From Dialister sp900541485 (lineage in GTDB: Bacteria; Bacillota; Negativicutes; Veillonellales; Dialisteraceae), in NCBI GenBank assembly GCA_965119665.1, contig OZ221974.1:248001-312000 (forward strand): a stretch of 64,000 nucleotides of DNA. The letters are read 5' to 3'. The position numbers and the translations under genes were made by a program. The notes beneath the pieces were generated by a model, which saw only the letters and a list, made by a program, of their open reading frames with translations, made no database searches and was not told where the DNA came from. Every line of letters starts with the position of its first letter. The stretch's first letter is position 1. Positions 42,501 through 51,731 of this stretch are shown here, piece after piece.

Positions 42501-44966
42501 TCAGACAACAATGTTCACAACTCTTTTGGGAATAACAATACATTTCCTGATGACTTTTCCTTTTATAAAACGCTGTATTTCCGGAAGTGCCTGTGCCCTT
42601 TCAGAAATTTCATCTTTATCCATATTTACAGAAACGTACATGGTTCCACGAACCTTACCGTTAATCTGGACAGCCATTTCTACCGAATCCACAACTAAAG
42701 CACTTTCATCCACCTTTGGCCAACTTGCTTTATGAACACTTTTTTCAGTTTCTCCGATTTCCTGCCAAAGCTCTTCGGTAATATGCGGAACAAAAGGAGC
42801 TAATAAAATCAATAAATCTCTAATCAGTTCTTTTCCGCAAGAGTCTTCGATAGAATCATGTGAATCGGCAAATTTATACATCTCATTAACGAGTTCCATA
42901 ATCGCACTAATGGCTGTATTAAAAGCAAATTTCCCATCTAAATCATTTGTCACTTTTGCAATGGTTTGGTGAAGTTTGCGCCGTAAAGAAGTTTCATCCT
43001 CCGACAGTTTTACTCTGTTTTCTTTGGCTAATTTTTTATATTTCAAAACTATCGACCAAACGCGTTTTAAGAATCTATATGATCCCTCTACCCCTTGATC
43101 ACTCCACTCTAAATCTTTTTCCGGGGGAGCAGCAAATAAAATAAACAAACGTGCTGTATCGGCTCCATATTTACCGACAATTTCCTCCGGACTGACAACA
43201 TTTCCTACAGATTTACTCATTTTCCCGCCATCTTTGAGTACCATACCCTGGCAAAGAAGATTAGTAAATGGTTCGGAACTGCTGACCAATCCCTCATCTT
43301 GCAAAACTTTCATAAAGAATCGCGAATAAAGAAGATGCAGAATAGCATGTTCAATACCGCCGATATACTGGTCTACAGGCACCCAATAATCTGCTTTTTC
43401 TTTAGAAAACGGCATGTCCTCATTATGGGGATCACAATAACGAAGAAAATACCACGATGAATCAATGAAAGTATCCATTGTGTCAGTTTCTCTTCTCGCT
43501 TCCCTGCCACATTGAGGGCATCGGCAATGAAGGAAATCCTCGCTGGTTTCTAATGGAGAAAGTGCTCCAGCCACAAAGTCTACATCTTCCGGCAATACCA
43601 CAGGTAAATCTTTTTCCGGTACCAACACATTTCCGCAATGCGGGCAATGTATAATCGGAATGGGACAGCCCCAATAACGTTGACGTGAAATCAACCAGTC
43701 ACGCAGACGGTAATTTACCTTCTCTTTTCCAATTCCAATTTTTTCTAATTTCTGAGTAATTCTTACTCTTGCTTCTTCTGAAGAAAGACCATCAAACTCG
43801 CCGGAATTTACCAGATATCCGTCAGCATCATATGCCTTATCCATTTCTTCAAGCTTCAAACTACATTCTTTGTTTTGAATAACCATCTTTATCGGAAGAT
43901 TATATTTTTTTGCAAATTCCCAGTCTCTCTGGTCTCCTTCGGGAACTGCCATGACTGCACCCGTACCGTATTCGTAAAGTACATAATTAGCAATCCAAAT
44001 CGGCACTCTTTCTCCTGTGAGCGGATGGATTGCAAAGCTGCCTGTCGGCATTCCTAATTTAGGAGTATCCTCTGCTGTACGAATCAAATCATTTTGATTT
44101 TTCATCTCATTGATAAACTTTTGCAATTTATCTTTTTCAGGATTATTGGCAATCAATTTTTCTACCAGCGGATGTTCCGGAGCCAACACCATATAAGTGA
44201 CACCATATACTGTATCTACACGAGTAGTATACACCGGTATCACTGCTTCAAGTCCTTCCACCTTAAAAGAAAATTCTGTACCCGTTGAACGGCCAATCCA
44301 ATTTCTCTGCATTGTTTTTACCCGTTCAGGCCAACCGGGCATATGATCTAAGTCTGCTAAAAGTCTGTCTGCATAGGCTGTAATTTTAAAAAACCACTGC
44401 GACAAATCTTTTTTCTCTACCAAATTTTTGCACCGCCAACATTTGCCATCTTCAACTTGTTCATTAGCAAGAACCGTATGGCAATGATCACACCAATTCA
44501 CTTTGGCTTCTTTTTTGTAAGCAAGACCTCTTTTATAAAAAATCTCAAAAAGTTTTTGCGTGTGTTTATAATAGTCTTCCCTACAAGTAAGAACTTCTCT
44601 TTTCCAATCATACGATAACCCGAGTTCTTTCTGCTGCCTGGTCATGTTTTCAATATTGGAATATGTCCATTTTGAAGGTGCAATACCGTTTTGTATAGCT
44701 GCATTTTCAGCAGGCATTCCGAATGCATCATATCCCATCGGATGAAGCACATTAAAACCGTTCATCGTGTTAAAACGAGCTACTACATCTCCAATCGAAT
44801 AGTTTCTTACATGTCCCATATGTAAGTTTCCGGAGGGATAGGGAAACATTTCCAAAACATAGTATTTCTTTTTATCAGAATCCGACTCCGTCCGAAAAGC
44901 ATCTGTTTCACTCCAAATTTTTTGCCACTTTTTCTCAATTTCCTGCGGAATATACTTTTCTTTCAT
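42501..44966 (-). CDS. leuS: Leucyl-tRNA synthetase
   Basis: This class Ia enzyme charges tRNA-Leu. It has 821 residues, the normal length. FPYPSGNLHMGHVRNYS (HIGH motif, residues about 40-56), zinc-binding cysteine pairs (WCDHCH, HCPHCGNVL, CRCPQCGRE), the CP1 editing domain and KMSKS in DGGKMSKSVGN are present. I chose the ATG at 44966, with GGTGA upstream. Confidence 0.98.
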   Translation of the reverse strand: MKEKYIPQEIEKKWQKIWSETDAFRTESDSDKKKYYVLEMFPYPSGNLHMGHVRNYSIGDVVARFNTMNGFNVLHPMGYDAFGMPAENAAIQNGIAPSKWTYSNIENMTRQQKELGLSYDWKREVLTCREDYYKHTQKLFEIFYKRGLAYKKEAKVNWCDHCHTVLANEQVEDGKCWRCKNLVEKKDLSQWFFKITAYADRLLADLDHMPGWPERVKTMQRNWIGRSTGTEFSFKVEGLEAVIPVYTTRVDTVYGVTYMVLAPEHPLVEKLIANNPEKDKLQKFINEMKNQNDLIRTAEDTPKLGMPTGSFAIHPLTGERVPIWIANYVLYEYGTGAVMAVPEGDQRDWEFAKKYNLPIKMVIQNKECSLKLEEMDKAYDADGYLVNSGEFDGLSSEEARVRITQKLEKIGIGKEKVNYRLRDWLISRQRYWGCPIPIIHCPHCGNVLVPEKDLPVVLPEDVDFVAGALSPLETSEDFLHCRCPQCGREARRETDTMDTFIDSSWYFLRYCDPHNEDMPFSKEKADYWVPVDQYIGGIEHAILHLLYSRFFMKVLQDEGLVSSSEPFTNLLCQGMVLKDGGKMSKSVGNVVSPEEIVGKYGADTARLFILFAAPPEKDLEWSDQGVEGSYRFLKRVWSIVLKYKKLAKENRVKLSEDETSLRRKLHQTIAKVTNDLDGKFAFNTAISAIMELVNEMYKFADSHDSIEDSCGKELIRDLLILLAPFVPHITEELWQEIGETEKSVHKASWPKVDESALVVDSVEMAVQINGKVRGTMYVSVNMDKDEISERAQALPEIQRFIKGKVIRKCIVIPKRVVNIVV

Positions 44967-45024
44967 TTTTTCACCATCCACGTGTATTTAAATTAACAAA
45001 TTTTGCCCAAAATAATTAATTTTC

Positions 45025-45053
45025 ATTATATATTTTTCATACATCAACGTCAA
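45025..45053 (-). promoter_or_regulatory. Promoter of leuS
   Basis: -35 TTGACG lies at 45048-45053 and -10 TATAAT at 45025-45030, with a 17-bp spacer. No T-box core is visible in the short leader. Confidence 0.8.
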
Positions 45054-45070
45054 ACAAACCATGTAAACGT

Positions 45071-46492
45071 CTAATTGCTTTTAATTGCTCTCTTCATTTT
45101 ATTTTTAAACCTCAAAATCAATTCATCTCCATAGTTTTGCCTTTGCGGGGCAAAAACATCTTTTGTCATATCTCCTTTTTCTAATTCGCTGTATAAATCC
45201 TCTTCTTCAAAGCCATAACGCCAAAAAGCAGTCCCGGATAATTCATATTTGTCTATTAATTTTAGTTTTTCTGCCAGAGAACGATATTCTTCAAACCAAA
45301 CTTTATGCGGAACACCTTTCTCTATCCAGTTGCTGATGTACTGTTTTTTGGTATTATCCCAATGTGCTTTCAGATGATGCCTGTTTATGAACTCTTTCGT
45401 ATACCTGAGCGTAAGCACTGATGATTTGGCATTTCCACTATCTCCTCTCCATACTCTTGTATATAAAGGTAATCCTAAAATTAACTTTTCCTTGGGTATC
45501 ATTGTTAATAGTTTTGAAATATGTTTATCCAGCCAGTCATAGGATGACGTTGATCCGGGATAGGCACTTCCCCCGGGTGTTTGATCATATCCCATGACAA
45601 TCTCATAGTCCACAAATTCCGATAGAGCTTCTCTATCATAACAAAGACTCCAATTAGGGCTGTTTACATCATAAACAGTGATATCTGCAGATAGATTTTT
45701 CTTTTGTTGGTGTAAAGAATTTGCCACTTCCTTTATAAACTCAGTGTACTTTTCTCTATCTGCCATATCCATGTTTTCAAAATCTAAATTCCATCCGTTA
45801 AAATCGTAGACAACAGCTATTGCAGCCATCCTGTCAGCCATATGAAGTATTTCTTTTTTATCATTCATAAGCTTTTTTGTCGCGGCTATATCAAAATCAT
45901 TATGCAATAACGGCTCTATTTTTATATGTTCTTTTTTTGCTTCTTTTAAATAAGTAAGCGGAATCGGAATCGGGGTCTCATCAAGCGTCTTATATGACCC
46001 CCACGTTGGCGACAATATTCTCTTGCCATAATTTTTTGTAAAATAAGAATTGCCGCTTTGATAACTGGTTTCAGGATCCCACATATAGATAATCTTTTGA
46101 GTACTTTCTTTCATATCGGGGTCAGGGTTCTTTTTTTGTTTTGTTATGACCAGCTCTTTTTTCTTTTTGTTATATACATAATCTAATCCGGCTTGGTGTG
46201 AAAAGAAAGAAAAATCAATATAATTCTTTTTTTCTTTAATTCGTGACGGCAGTTCTACAAATTCTATTCTTTTATCTGTACCAATTTGTAATTCTGCAAA
46301 TACTTTATCTCCATTTTTTACAATATGCCAACTCCCTCCTTTTTCTAAAAGCATAGGATTTGCATATAATGTTCCTTCCTCTTCGTAAACCTCGGAATGT
46401 ATATTTCGATTTTTTATTTTTACTTCGTCCCATCCGTAAACGGATTGATTCATAACCAACCCTAATAAGATAATTAATAATGTTTTTTTCAT
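45071..46492 (-). CDS. Secreted glycoside hydrolase family 18 protein
   Basis: This 473-residue protein has a signal peptide (MKKTLLIILLGLVMNQSVYG). An N-terminal domain of about 120 residues resembles copper amine oxidase-like substrate-binding modules. The GH18 barrel follows (about 140-440). The catalytic motif is NGWNLDFENMD, with the acid/base Glu in LDFEN. MGYDQTPGGSAYPGS and LGLPLYTRVW follow the usual GH18 order. It is related to spore and peptidoglycan hydrolases such as YaaH. It may act on cell-wall glycan, but the substrate is an inference. GAGGT precedes the ATG. Confidence 0.88.
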   Translation of the reverse strand: MKKTLLIILLGLVMNQSVYGWDEVKIKNRNIHSEVYEEEGTLYANPMLLEKGGSWHIVKNGDKVFAELQIGTDKRIEFVELPSRIKEKKNYIDFSFFSHQAGLDYVYNKKKKELVITKQKKNPDPDMKESTQKIIYMWDPETSYQSGNSYFTKNYGKRILSPTWGSYKTLDETPIPIPLTYLKEAKKEHIKIEPLLHNDFDIAATKKLMNDKKEILHMADRMAAIAVVYDFNGWNLDFENMDMADREKYTEFIKEVANSLHQQKKNLSADITVYDVNSPNWSLCYDREALSEFVDYEIVMGYDQTPGGSAYPGSTSSYDWLDKHISKLLTMIPKEKLILGLPLYTRVWRGDSGNAKSSVLTLRYTKEFINRHHLKAHWDNTKKQYISNWIEKGVPHKVWFEEYRSLAEKLKLIDKYELSGTAFWRYGFEEEDLYSELEKGDMTKDVFAPQRQNYGDELILRFKNKMKRAIKSN

Positions 46493-46561
46493 TTTTTCAT
46501 ACCTCTTTCGGTGAATATAGTATAATTGAGTATATCATTATTATTCAAATCGAGGTAAATT

Positions 46562-47344
46562 ATGCACCAGTACTTATTTTTTATAGGGGATTTTCCTATC
46601 CGCCTCTACGGCATTTTCTTTTCCGTTGCTATTATATCCGGATGTATCCTCGCCTATTTTCTTTTGCAAAAAGAAGGGCATCATTGGGAACATCACGTTT
46701 TTGATTTAGGCCTCACCATTGCATTTTTCGGAATCATTGGCGGTCGGCTATGGGATGTATTTTTCTTTGACTGGGCATATTACCAAGAACATATTTGGGA
46801 AATACCTTATGTTTGGCAGGGAGGAATGGCTATCCAGGGTGGTCTGATTTTTGCTTGCCTTGCCGGCTATGGATATTTAAAATACCACAAAATTCCTATA
46901 CTACCATTTGCTGATACGGTTGCTCCTGCTATCATTATCGGTCAATCTATCGGCCGGATTGCCAATTTTATGAACGGCGATGCCTTTGGTCATCCTACGG
47001 GCAGTTCATTTGGACTCCTCTATCCGGATACAACACTTGCTTATCATACTTACGGTACACAACCTCTGTGGCCTGCAGAAGTATGGGAATGTCAAGGAGA
47101 CCTGATCATTTTTATCATTTTAATTTGGTTCAATTGTTCAAAACGACCTCATGGAACTACATTTTGCCTCTATATTATACTTTATTCTTTATTGAGATTT
47201 TTTCTGGAATATTTCCGCGGTGATTACGGAACGCTTGCGTTCGGATTAAAAAGTGCGCAGATTACCAGCTTAATCGCTATTTCCTTTTCTTTAACCGCTT
47301 TCATTTACTTCTATTTTTCCAAGCAAAATTCGTCAGATAAATAG
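46562..47344 (+). CDS. lgt: Prolipoprotein diacylglyceryl transferase
   Basis: Lgt transfers diacylglycerol to the lipobox cysteine of prolipoproteins. The 260-residue protein has about seven membrane segments. The signature GQSIGRIANFMNGDAFG, near residues 136-152, contains the key Arg and Asn. GGRLWDVFFFD and the C-terminal FRGDYGTLAFG are also typical. GAGGT precedes the ATG. The window encodes two lipoproteins that would be its substrates. Confidence 0.95.
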   Translation: MHQYLFFIGDFPIRLYGIFFSVAIISGCILAYFLLQKEGHHWEHHVFDLGLTIAFFGIIGGRLWDVFFFDWAYYQEHIWEIPYVWQGGMAIQGGLIFACLAGYGYLKYHKIPILPFADTVAPAIIIGQSIGRIANFMNGDAFGHPTGSSFGLLYPDTTLAYHTYGTQPLWPAEVWECQGDLIIFIILIWFNCSKRPHGTTFCLYIILYSLLRFFLEYFRGDYGTLAFGLKSAQITSLIAISFSLTAFIYFYFSKQNSSDK

Positions 47345-47349
47345 AACAC

Positions 47350-47382
47350 AAAAAACCGCTATCCTCATATAGCGGTTTTTTT
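47350..47382. terminator. Bidirectional terminator between lgt and sfsA
   Basis: A perfect 13-bp stem, AAAAAACCGCTAT / ATAGCGGTTTTTT, with a 6-nt loop serves both convergent genes. It touches the sfsA stop codon. Confidence 0.9.
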
Positions 47383-48523
47383 ATTCAAAATATGTATCTA
47401 ACCTGTTAATCTCAAAATCTTCTTCGATTTGCGTAAATTCTTTTAGGTGTAAAGGATTTTCCGTAAATCCGAACAAATGCGTCGGACAATGACAATCGGT
47501 GGATCCGAAATCCTTAATTTGCCATTCTGAAATATCAATCAATCTTTGGGCCAGCGCATGCTCTAAATGGACCTTGGATCGTATAGGAATAACTCCTATA
47601 AACTTGGCTTCTTTTCGGAGATAGTCAATATGCCAATGCATTCTTTTATGGACACGACGATGCCGGTTCATTCTTTGCAGTAAATTTTTCTTGGCCGTCC
47701 CTACATACACATAAACTCCCTTTGGGAATAAAATTTTGCCTCTGCTTCCTATTTCAATCATTTTATCGTTATCTAAATGTAAAACAAGAAGATAATCACC
47801 ATGATTCCCCATTTCCTCTGACAATACTTTTTTAGATGTTGAAATTAATTTTATCTTTTCCGGAATCGTGAAATCGCTTCTCCAGTGAAGAGCTGCTATT
47901 TTATGATCGATATAATCCATTTCATTATAAAACGTCTGCGCAAATTCTATATCCGTATGAAAATCAGGTAGGAACCATTCCACATTACTGCAGTGGACAA
48001 GGATTAACAGTCCTGCATGACTCTGCCTCCCAATCTCACCCAAATGTGCTACATGTTTAGAACCGCGCGCTGTAACTGCATCAGGAAACAGCGCTCCTTT
48101 TCTGCCAAAGAGTGTACATGATTTTACTTCCACAGGAAAAATATCTCTATTTTTCCTATCACTTAAAAGTAAATCAAACCGACTGTTTCCCATGGTAATT
48201 TCTCGTTTTACCACATGATACTTTTCCCATCCCGGTATTTTATGATGATTAATTAAATATTCTGCTACATCATTACAACGGGAAGTATCAAGCAAAATAA
48301 CACTATCTTCTTTTTTTACACCAATAATTTTGTATGCAGTACGATTTAAAGAATTTCCGGAAGGTGTCGCATATAAAGTGACACCCGGGAAAAGAAGTTC
48401 TCTCATTCTCCCAGGATTCGGCATATGACAAACTTCTACTTTTCCATGAATTTCCGCATAAACTAAAAACCGGTTTGGTCGTTCAATAAATTTTGCTTCT
48501 ACTACATTTTCATACAGCTTCAT
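47381..48523 (-). CDS. sfsA: SfsA nuclease-like protein fused to a DUF123 (GIY-YIG-like) domain
   Basis: Residues 1 to about 225 are SfsA: VYAEIHGKVEVCHMPNPGRM, NSRFDLLLSD and FPVEVKSCTLF, with the Asp and Glu-Val-Lys of a PD-(D/E)XK nuclease-like core, then FPDAVTARGSKHV. Residues about 242-365 are a DUF123/Uri-type domain: GDYLLVLHLDND, KGVYVYVGTAKKN, HWHIDYL and the end motif DFGSTDCHCPTHLFGF. The two families are usually separate proteins. Neither has a firmly known substrate; both look nuclease-like. The frame is continuous with no sign of a frameshift. It has 380 residues against about 230 for plain SfsA. Confidence 0.9.
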   Translation of the reverse strand: MKLYENVVEAKFIERPNRFLVYAEIHGKVEVCHMPNPGRMRELLFPGVTLYATPSGNSLNRTAYKIIGVKKEDSVILLDTSRCNDVAEYLINHHKIPGWEKYHVVKREITMGNSRFDLLLSDRKNRDIFPVEVKSCTLFGRKGALFPDAVTARGSKHVAHLGEIGRQSHAGLLILVHCSNVEWFLPDFHTDIEFAQTFYNEMDYIDHKIAALHWRSDFTIPEKIKLISTSKKVLSEEMGNHGDYLLVLHLDNDKMIEIGSRGKILFPKGVYVYVGTAKKNLLQRMNRHRRVHKRMHWHIDYLRKEAKFIGVIPIRSKVHLEHALAQRLIDISEWQIKDFGSTDCHCPTHLFGFTENPLHLKEFTQIEEDFEINRLDTYFE

Positions 48524-48580
48524 TTCCCTGACTCTTTAAGACTTCAAACATATAAATAATATTTTCCGGAATTTTATCCG

Positions 48581-49687
48581 CTACACATTAAAACGGAAAT
48601 AAGCAATATCTCCATCTTTTATTACATAATCTTTTCCTTCGATACGGAGAAGTCCTTTTTCCCGGACCGCAGCAAAAGACCCGCACTTCATTAATTCATC
48701 ATATGTGACAATTTCAGCACGAATGAAGCCTCTTTCAATATCGGAATGAATTTTACCTGCTGCCTTAGGTGCTTTTGTTCCTTCATGTACTGTCCAGGCA
48801 CGACACTCATCTTCACCCACTGTAAAAAAATTAATTAGCCCAAGCATGGAATAGGCTGCTCGGATTAAACGATTTAAGCCGGGTTCTGTTTCTCCCAGGT
48901 CGGCAAGAAATACCTTTGCTTCCTCCGTATCCAACTCAGAAACTTCCTGCTCTATTTCTGCAGAAACAGGGACCCACTTTGCATTTTCTTTTTCTGCCTG
49001 TGACACCGCAGCTTTAACATAATCATTGCTCATGGGATTGGACATGTCAGATTCCGCTATGTTCAATACATAAAGAACAGGCTTTAAGGTTATCAGATTC
49101 AACTCTTTAAATACATCCTGCTCATCATCAGACAAATGAAGAGATCTGGCGGGTACGCCCTCCTGCAATGCATTAAAAACTTTTTCTAATGCAGGTAATA
49201 TCGCCTTAGCTTCTTTGATTCCCGCTTGGGCCAACTTTGCTGTTTTACTCTTTTTCTTTTCCACTGTATCTAAGTCGGCTAAACAAAGTTCTGTATTAAT
49301 TACCTCCATGTCTCGGACCGGATCAATATTTCCTTCCACATGGGTAATATTTTGGTCTTCAAAGCACCTGACTACATGAGCAATTGCATCTGTTTCACGG
49401 ATATGACTCAGAAATTGGTTCCCAAGTCCCTCGCCTTTTGATGCTCCGGCAACTAACCCGGCAATATCAACAAATCGTGTAAATGCCGGCGTTGTTTTTT
49501 TAGGATTAAACAGCTTTGATAAATCGTAAATCCTATGATCGGGTACTTCTACCACACCCACATTGGGTTCTATCGTGCAAAAGGGAAAATTAGCGGCCTC
49601 TGCCCCAGCTTTTGTTATAGCATTAAATAATGTACTTTTCCCTACATTCGGAAGTCCTACAATTCCAATTTGTAAATTTGTACTCAT
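48581..49687 (-). CDS. ychF: Redox-regulated ATPase YchF (Obg-like)
   Basis: This 368-residue YchF/OLA1 P-loop protein prefers ATP and binds ribosomes. GLPNVGKSTLFNA, FVDIAGLVAGASKGEGLGN, the NxxE-type ILNIAESD motif, the coiled-coil insert and the C-terminal TGS domain ending DGDIAYFRFNV are present. AAAGGA precedes the ATG. It follows the DapL-like gene with 1 nt between. Confidence 0.97.
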   Translation of the reverse strand: MSTNLQIGIVGLPNVGKSTLFNAITKAGAEAANFPFCTIEPNVGVVEVPDHRIYDLSKLFNPKKTTPAFTRFVDIAGLVAGASKGEGLGNQFLSHIRETDAIAHVVRCFEDQNITHVEGNIDPVRDMEVINTELCLADLDTVEKKKSKTAKLAQAGIKEAKAILPALEKVFNALQEGVPARSLHLSDDEQDVFKELNLITLKPVLYVLNIAESDMSNPMSNDYVKAAVSQAEKENAKWVPVSAEIEQEVSELDTEEAKVFLADLGETEPGLNRLIRAAYSMLGLINFFTVGEDECRAWTVHEGTKAPKAAGKIHSDIERGFIRAEIVTYDELMKCGSFAAVREKGLLRIEGKDYVIKDGDIAYFRFNV

Positions 49688-49688
49688 T

Positions 49689-50945
49689 TTATTGTCCTTT
49701 ATTTAAATTTTTTACGGCCTCCGCCATTTTATTCATTGCCTGCGCAGTTAATTCCGGTGTATTTAAAGCATGCAGACGCACATATCCTTCTCCTGCGGGT
49801 CCGAATTTTATTCCCGGTACACTGATGATTCCGGTTTGTCCAAGTAAATAGTCAAAAAAATCCCAACTGCTCATTCCATCTGGCGTTGTCACCCATATAT
49901 AAGGACTATTCACTCCACCTGCAACATCTAAGTTCATCCGCAAAAGCTCTTTTATCATAAATTGCGCATTTTTTTGATATCCAGATAAAATATCCTGTAT
50001 TTGCTTTCTTCCTTCTACTGTATAAATTGCTTCCGCACCTCTTTGTATGATATAAGAACATCTTTCAGATTTACAAGCTTTCCACTGTTTCCATAATTGA
50101 TGAACTCTTACAGTCTCATCGCTTTTTTTTCTCTCCAAAATTAAATCAGCAGGAATAACTGTATATCCGCATTGTAAACCTGACAGTCCCGGAATTTTTG
50201 TATAGGAGCGGAATTCAACAGCTACTTCTTTAGCACCGTCAATTTCATAGATGCTATGTGGAATTGTTTCATCCTGATGAAAAGCTTCATATCGGGCATC
50301 AAAAAAAATAATTGAACCGGTTTGCTTGGCAAATCGCACCCACATGGTTAAATCTTTCTTGCTAAGAACAACTCCCGTAATGTTGTTGGGTGAGCAAATA
50401 TAAATAAGCTTCGGGTCATGAGAGGGTAATACCGGCTTATAATCACATTCACGATAACAAGATAAATATTCCAATTTATTGAAAAAAGAATCAATAAACT
50501 TTCCACTTCTGCCTGCAATAACATTGCTGTCTATATAAATCGGATCTGCCGGGTCTGTAACTCCTACTATTTCTGCAGAAGAAAAAATTTCCTGCATATT
50601 CGCAATATCTGCTTCCGCACTATTGTTAATAAAAATTTCATCCTTTGTAATATCACAGTGTCGGCGTTTAAAATCATGCTCTGCAATTTTCTCACGCAGG
50701 AATCCGTATCCTTGTCCGGAATCAACTTCATAAGCTCCTTTTGCTTCCGATAAATCATTGATGGCTGATTCCATTGCTTTTATAACAGCCGGTAGCAAAA
50801 AATTAATCTCTTCATTCGTATTGAATGAAATAATTTTCTCTCCCGGATTATTATTCTGAAAAGTTTTCTTTTTCTCTTCTATCTTTTCAGACATATGATG
50901 ACTTTGTAAATTTAAAAAATTTTCATTACAATAAGCCAAAATCAT
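49689..50945 (-). CDS. DapL-like PLP aminotransferase (divergent)
   Basis: This 418-residue fold-type I aminotransferase is closest to LL-diaminopimelate aminotransferase. CNENFLNLQSHHMSEKI, QGYGFLREKIAEHDF, CSPNNITG and PHSIYEIDGAKEVAVEFRSYTK match that family, with the PLP Lys at residue 250. Several usually invariant parts differ. The IxLGIGDVTxPL segment is ISFNTNEEINFLL, SDGAKSD is NNSAEAD, and SFSKTAGF is SYTKIPGL. It may be a paralogue with another substrate. ATG and a TTG two codons later both fit the AAGGGGG site. Confidence 0.8.
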   Translation of the reverse strand: MILAYCNENFLNLQSHHMSEKIEEKKKTFQNNNPGEKIISFNTNEEINFLLPAVIKAMESAINDLSEAKGAYEVDSGQGYGFLREKIAEHDFKRRHCDITKDEIFINNSAEADIANMQEIFSSAEIVGVTDPADPIYIDSNVIAGRSGKFIDSFFNKLEYLSCYRECDYKPVLPSHDPKLIYICSPNNITGVVLSKKDLTMWVRFAKQTGSIIFFDARYEAFHQDETIPHSIYEIDGAKEVAVEFRSYTKIPGLSGLQCGYTVIPADLILERKKSDETVRVHQLWKQWKACKSERCSYIIQRGAEAIYTVEGRKQIQDILSGYQKNAQFMIKELLRMNLDVAGGVNSPYIWVTTPDGMSSWDFFDYLLGQTGIISVPGIKFGPAGEGYVRLHALNTPELTAQAMNKMAEAVKNLNKGQ

Positions 50946-50976
50946 TCCCCCTTACGGACAGAAGTATTTTTGTTTA

Positions 50977-50985
50977 ATTATAGCA
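50977..50985 (-). promoter_or_regulatory. Extended -10 promoter of the DapL-like/ychF/sfsA run
   Basis: TGCTATAAT lies 32 nt upstream of the aminotransferase start. Confidence 0.5.
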
Positions 50986-51011
50986 TAAAAAATTTACTTT
51001 TCATGGGACAG

Positions 51012-51045
51012 TAAAAACCCGCCCTATTTTATAAGGACGGGCCAA
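51012..51045 (-). terminator. Terminator after lepB
   Basis: The stem CCCGTCCT / AGGGCGGG (one G-U), with an 8-nt loop, is followed by TTTTTAC on the minus strand. Confidence 0.85.
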
Positions 51046-51047
51046 AA

Positions 51048-51602
51048 TTACAATTCGATGATTACAGTTCCTAAAACATGATCTATGGGTACCGGACCGA
51101 TAAAGCGGCTGTCCGAACTGTGATTTCTATTGTCTCCCATAACAAATACTGTCCCATTCGGAACGGTAAATGCCCCTTCCATAGAAAATTCCATCGGCTC
51201 ATTTATATATGGTTCATCCAACTTTATCCCATTCCGGTAAACTGAATGATTATAAAACTCCAGTATATCTCCGCCTTTTCCGATTACCCGTTTGACCCAT
51301 ATATTATGTCCCTGTCCGTTTTTATCAAACAATGCCATATAATTTAGTGCCGGTTCCGATAAATCATCACTCCAGGAACGCTCTCTTTGCACACGGCTGT
51401 CAATAATCACAATATCTCCATAATCCGGGGTCTTTCTAAATACATGACTGATTTTTGAAACAATAAGATATTGTCCGTTTTCTAAAGTAGGAAACATCGA
51501 AGAGCCTGACACTCTGGTCGGTACAAAAAGAAATATATGTATAATCATCGCAAGAAATAAGGCAATTACGATGGAATATACCCAGTCAAACAACTCGTGC
51601 AT
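51048..51602 (-). CDS. lepB: Signal peptidase I
   Basis: This 184-residue type I signal peptidase has one N-terminal membrane anchor (about residues 8-28). The nucleophile Ser is in VSGSSMFPTL and the general-base Lys in VWVKRV-like IWVKRVIGKGGD. The C-terminal box FVMGDNRNHSSDSRFIGPV is present. It removes signal peptides from exported proteins. AAGGAG precedes the ATG. The single transmembrane helix is typical of Gram-positive-type Lep. Confidence 0.96.
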   Translation of the reverse strand: MHELFDWVYSIVIALFLAMIIHIFLFVPTRVSGSSMFPTLENGQYLIVSKISHVFRKTPDYGDIVIIDSRVQRERSWSDDLSEPALNYMALFDKNGQGHNIWVKRVIGKGGDILEFYNHSVYRNGIKLDEPYINEPMEFSMEGAFTVPNGTVFVMGDNRNHSSDSRFIGPVPIDHVLGTVIIEL

Positions 51603-51630
51603 AAATTTTCTCCTTTTTTATTGTATTTTT

Positions 51631-51659
51631 ATTGTACAGCAAAAATAATTATTTTCCAA
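51631..51659 (-). promoter_or_regulatory. Promoter of lepB
   Basis: -35 TTGGAA lies at 51654-51659 and -10 TACAAT at 51631-51636, with a 17-bp spacer. Confidence 0.7.
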
Positions 51660-51693
51660 CAAATAAACCGGCAGATGTATTCCACCGGTTTAT
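51660..51693 (-). terminator. Terminator after glpX
   Basis: The stem ATAAACCGG / CCGGTTTAT, with a 13-nt loop, is followed by TTTG on the minus strand, 39 nt after glpX. The T tract is weak. Confidence 0.6.
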
Positions 51694-51731
51694 ATTTTCG
51701 TTGACAAAACTGTTTGGTTTGCCCACTTACT

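Noticed and set aside
44967..45070. Possible leucine T-box before leuS
   Set aside because: The leader is about 60 nt and lacks the T-box core sequence.
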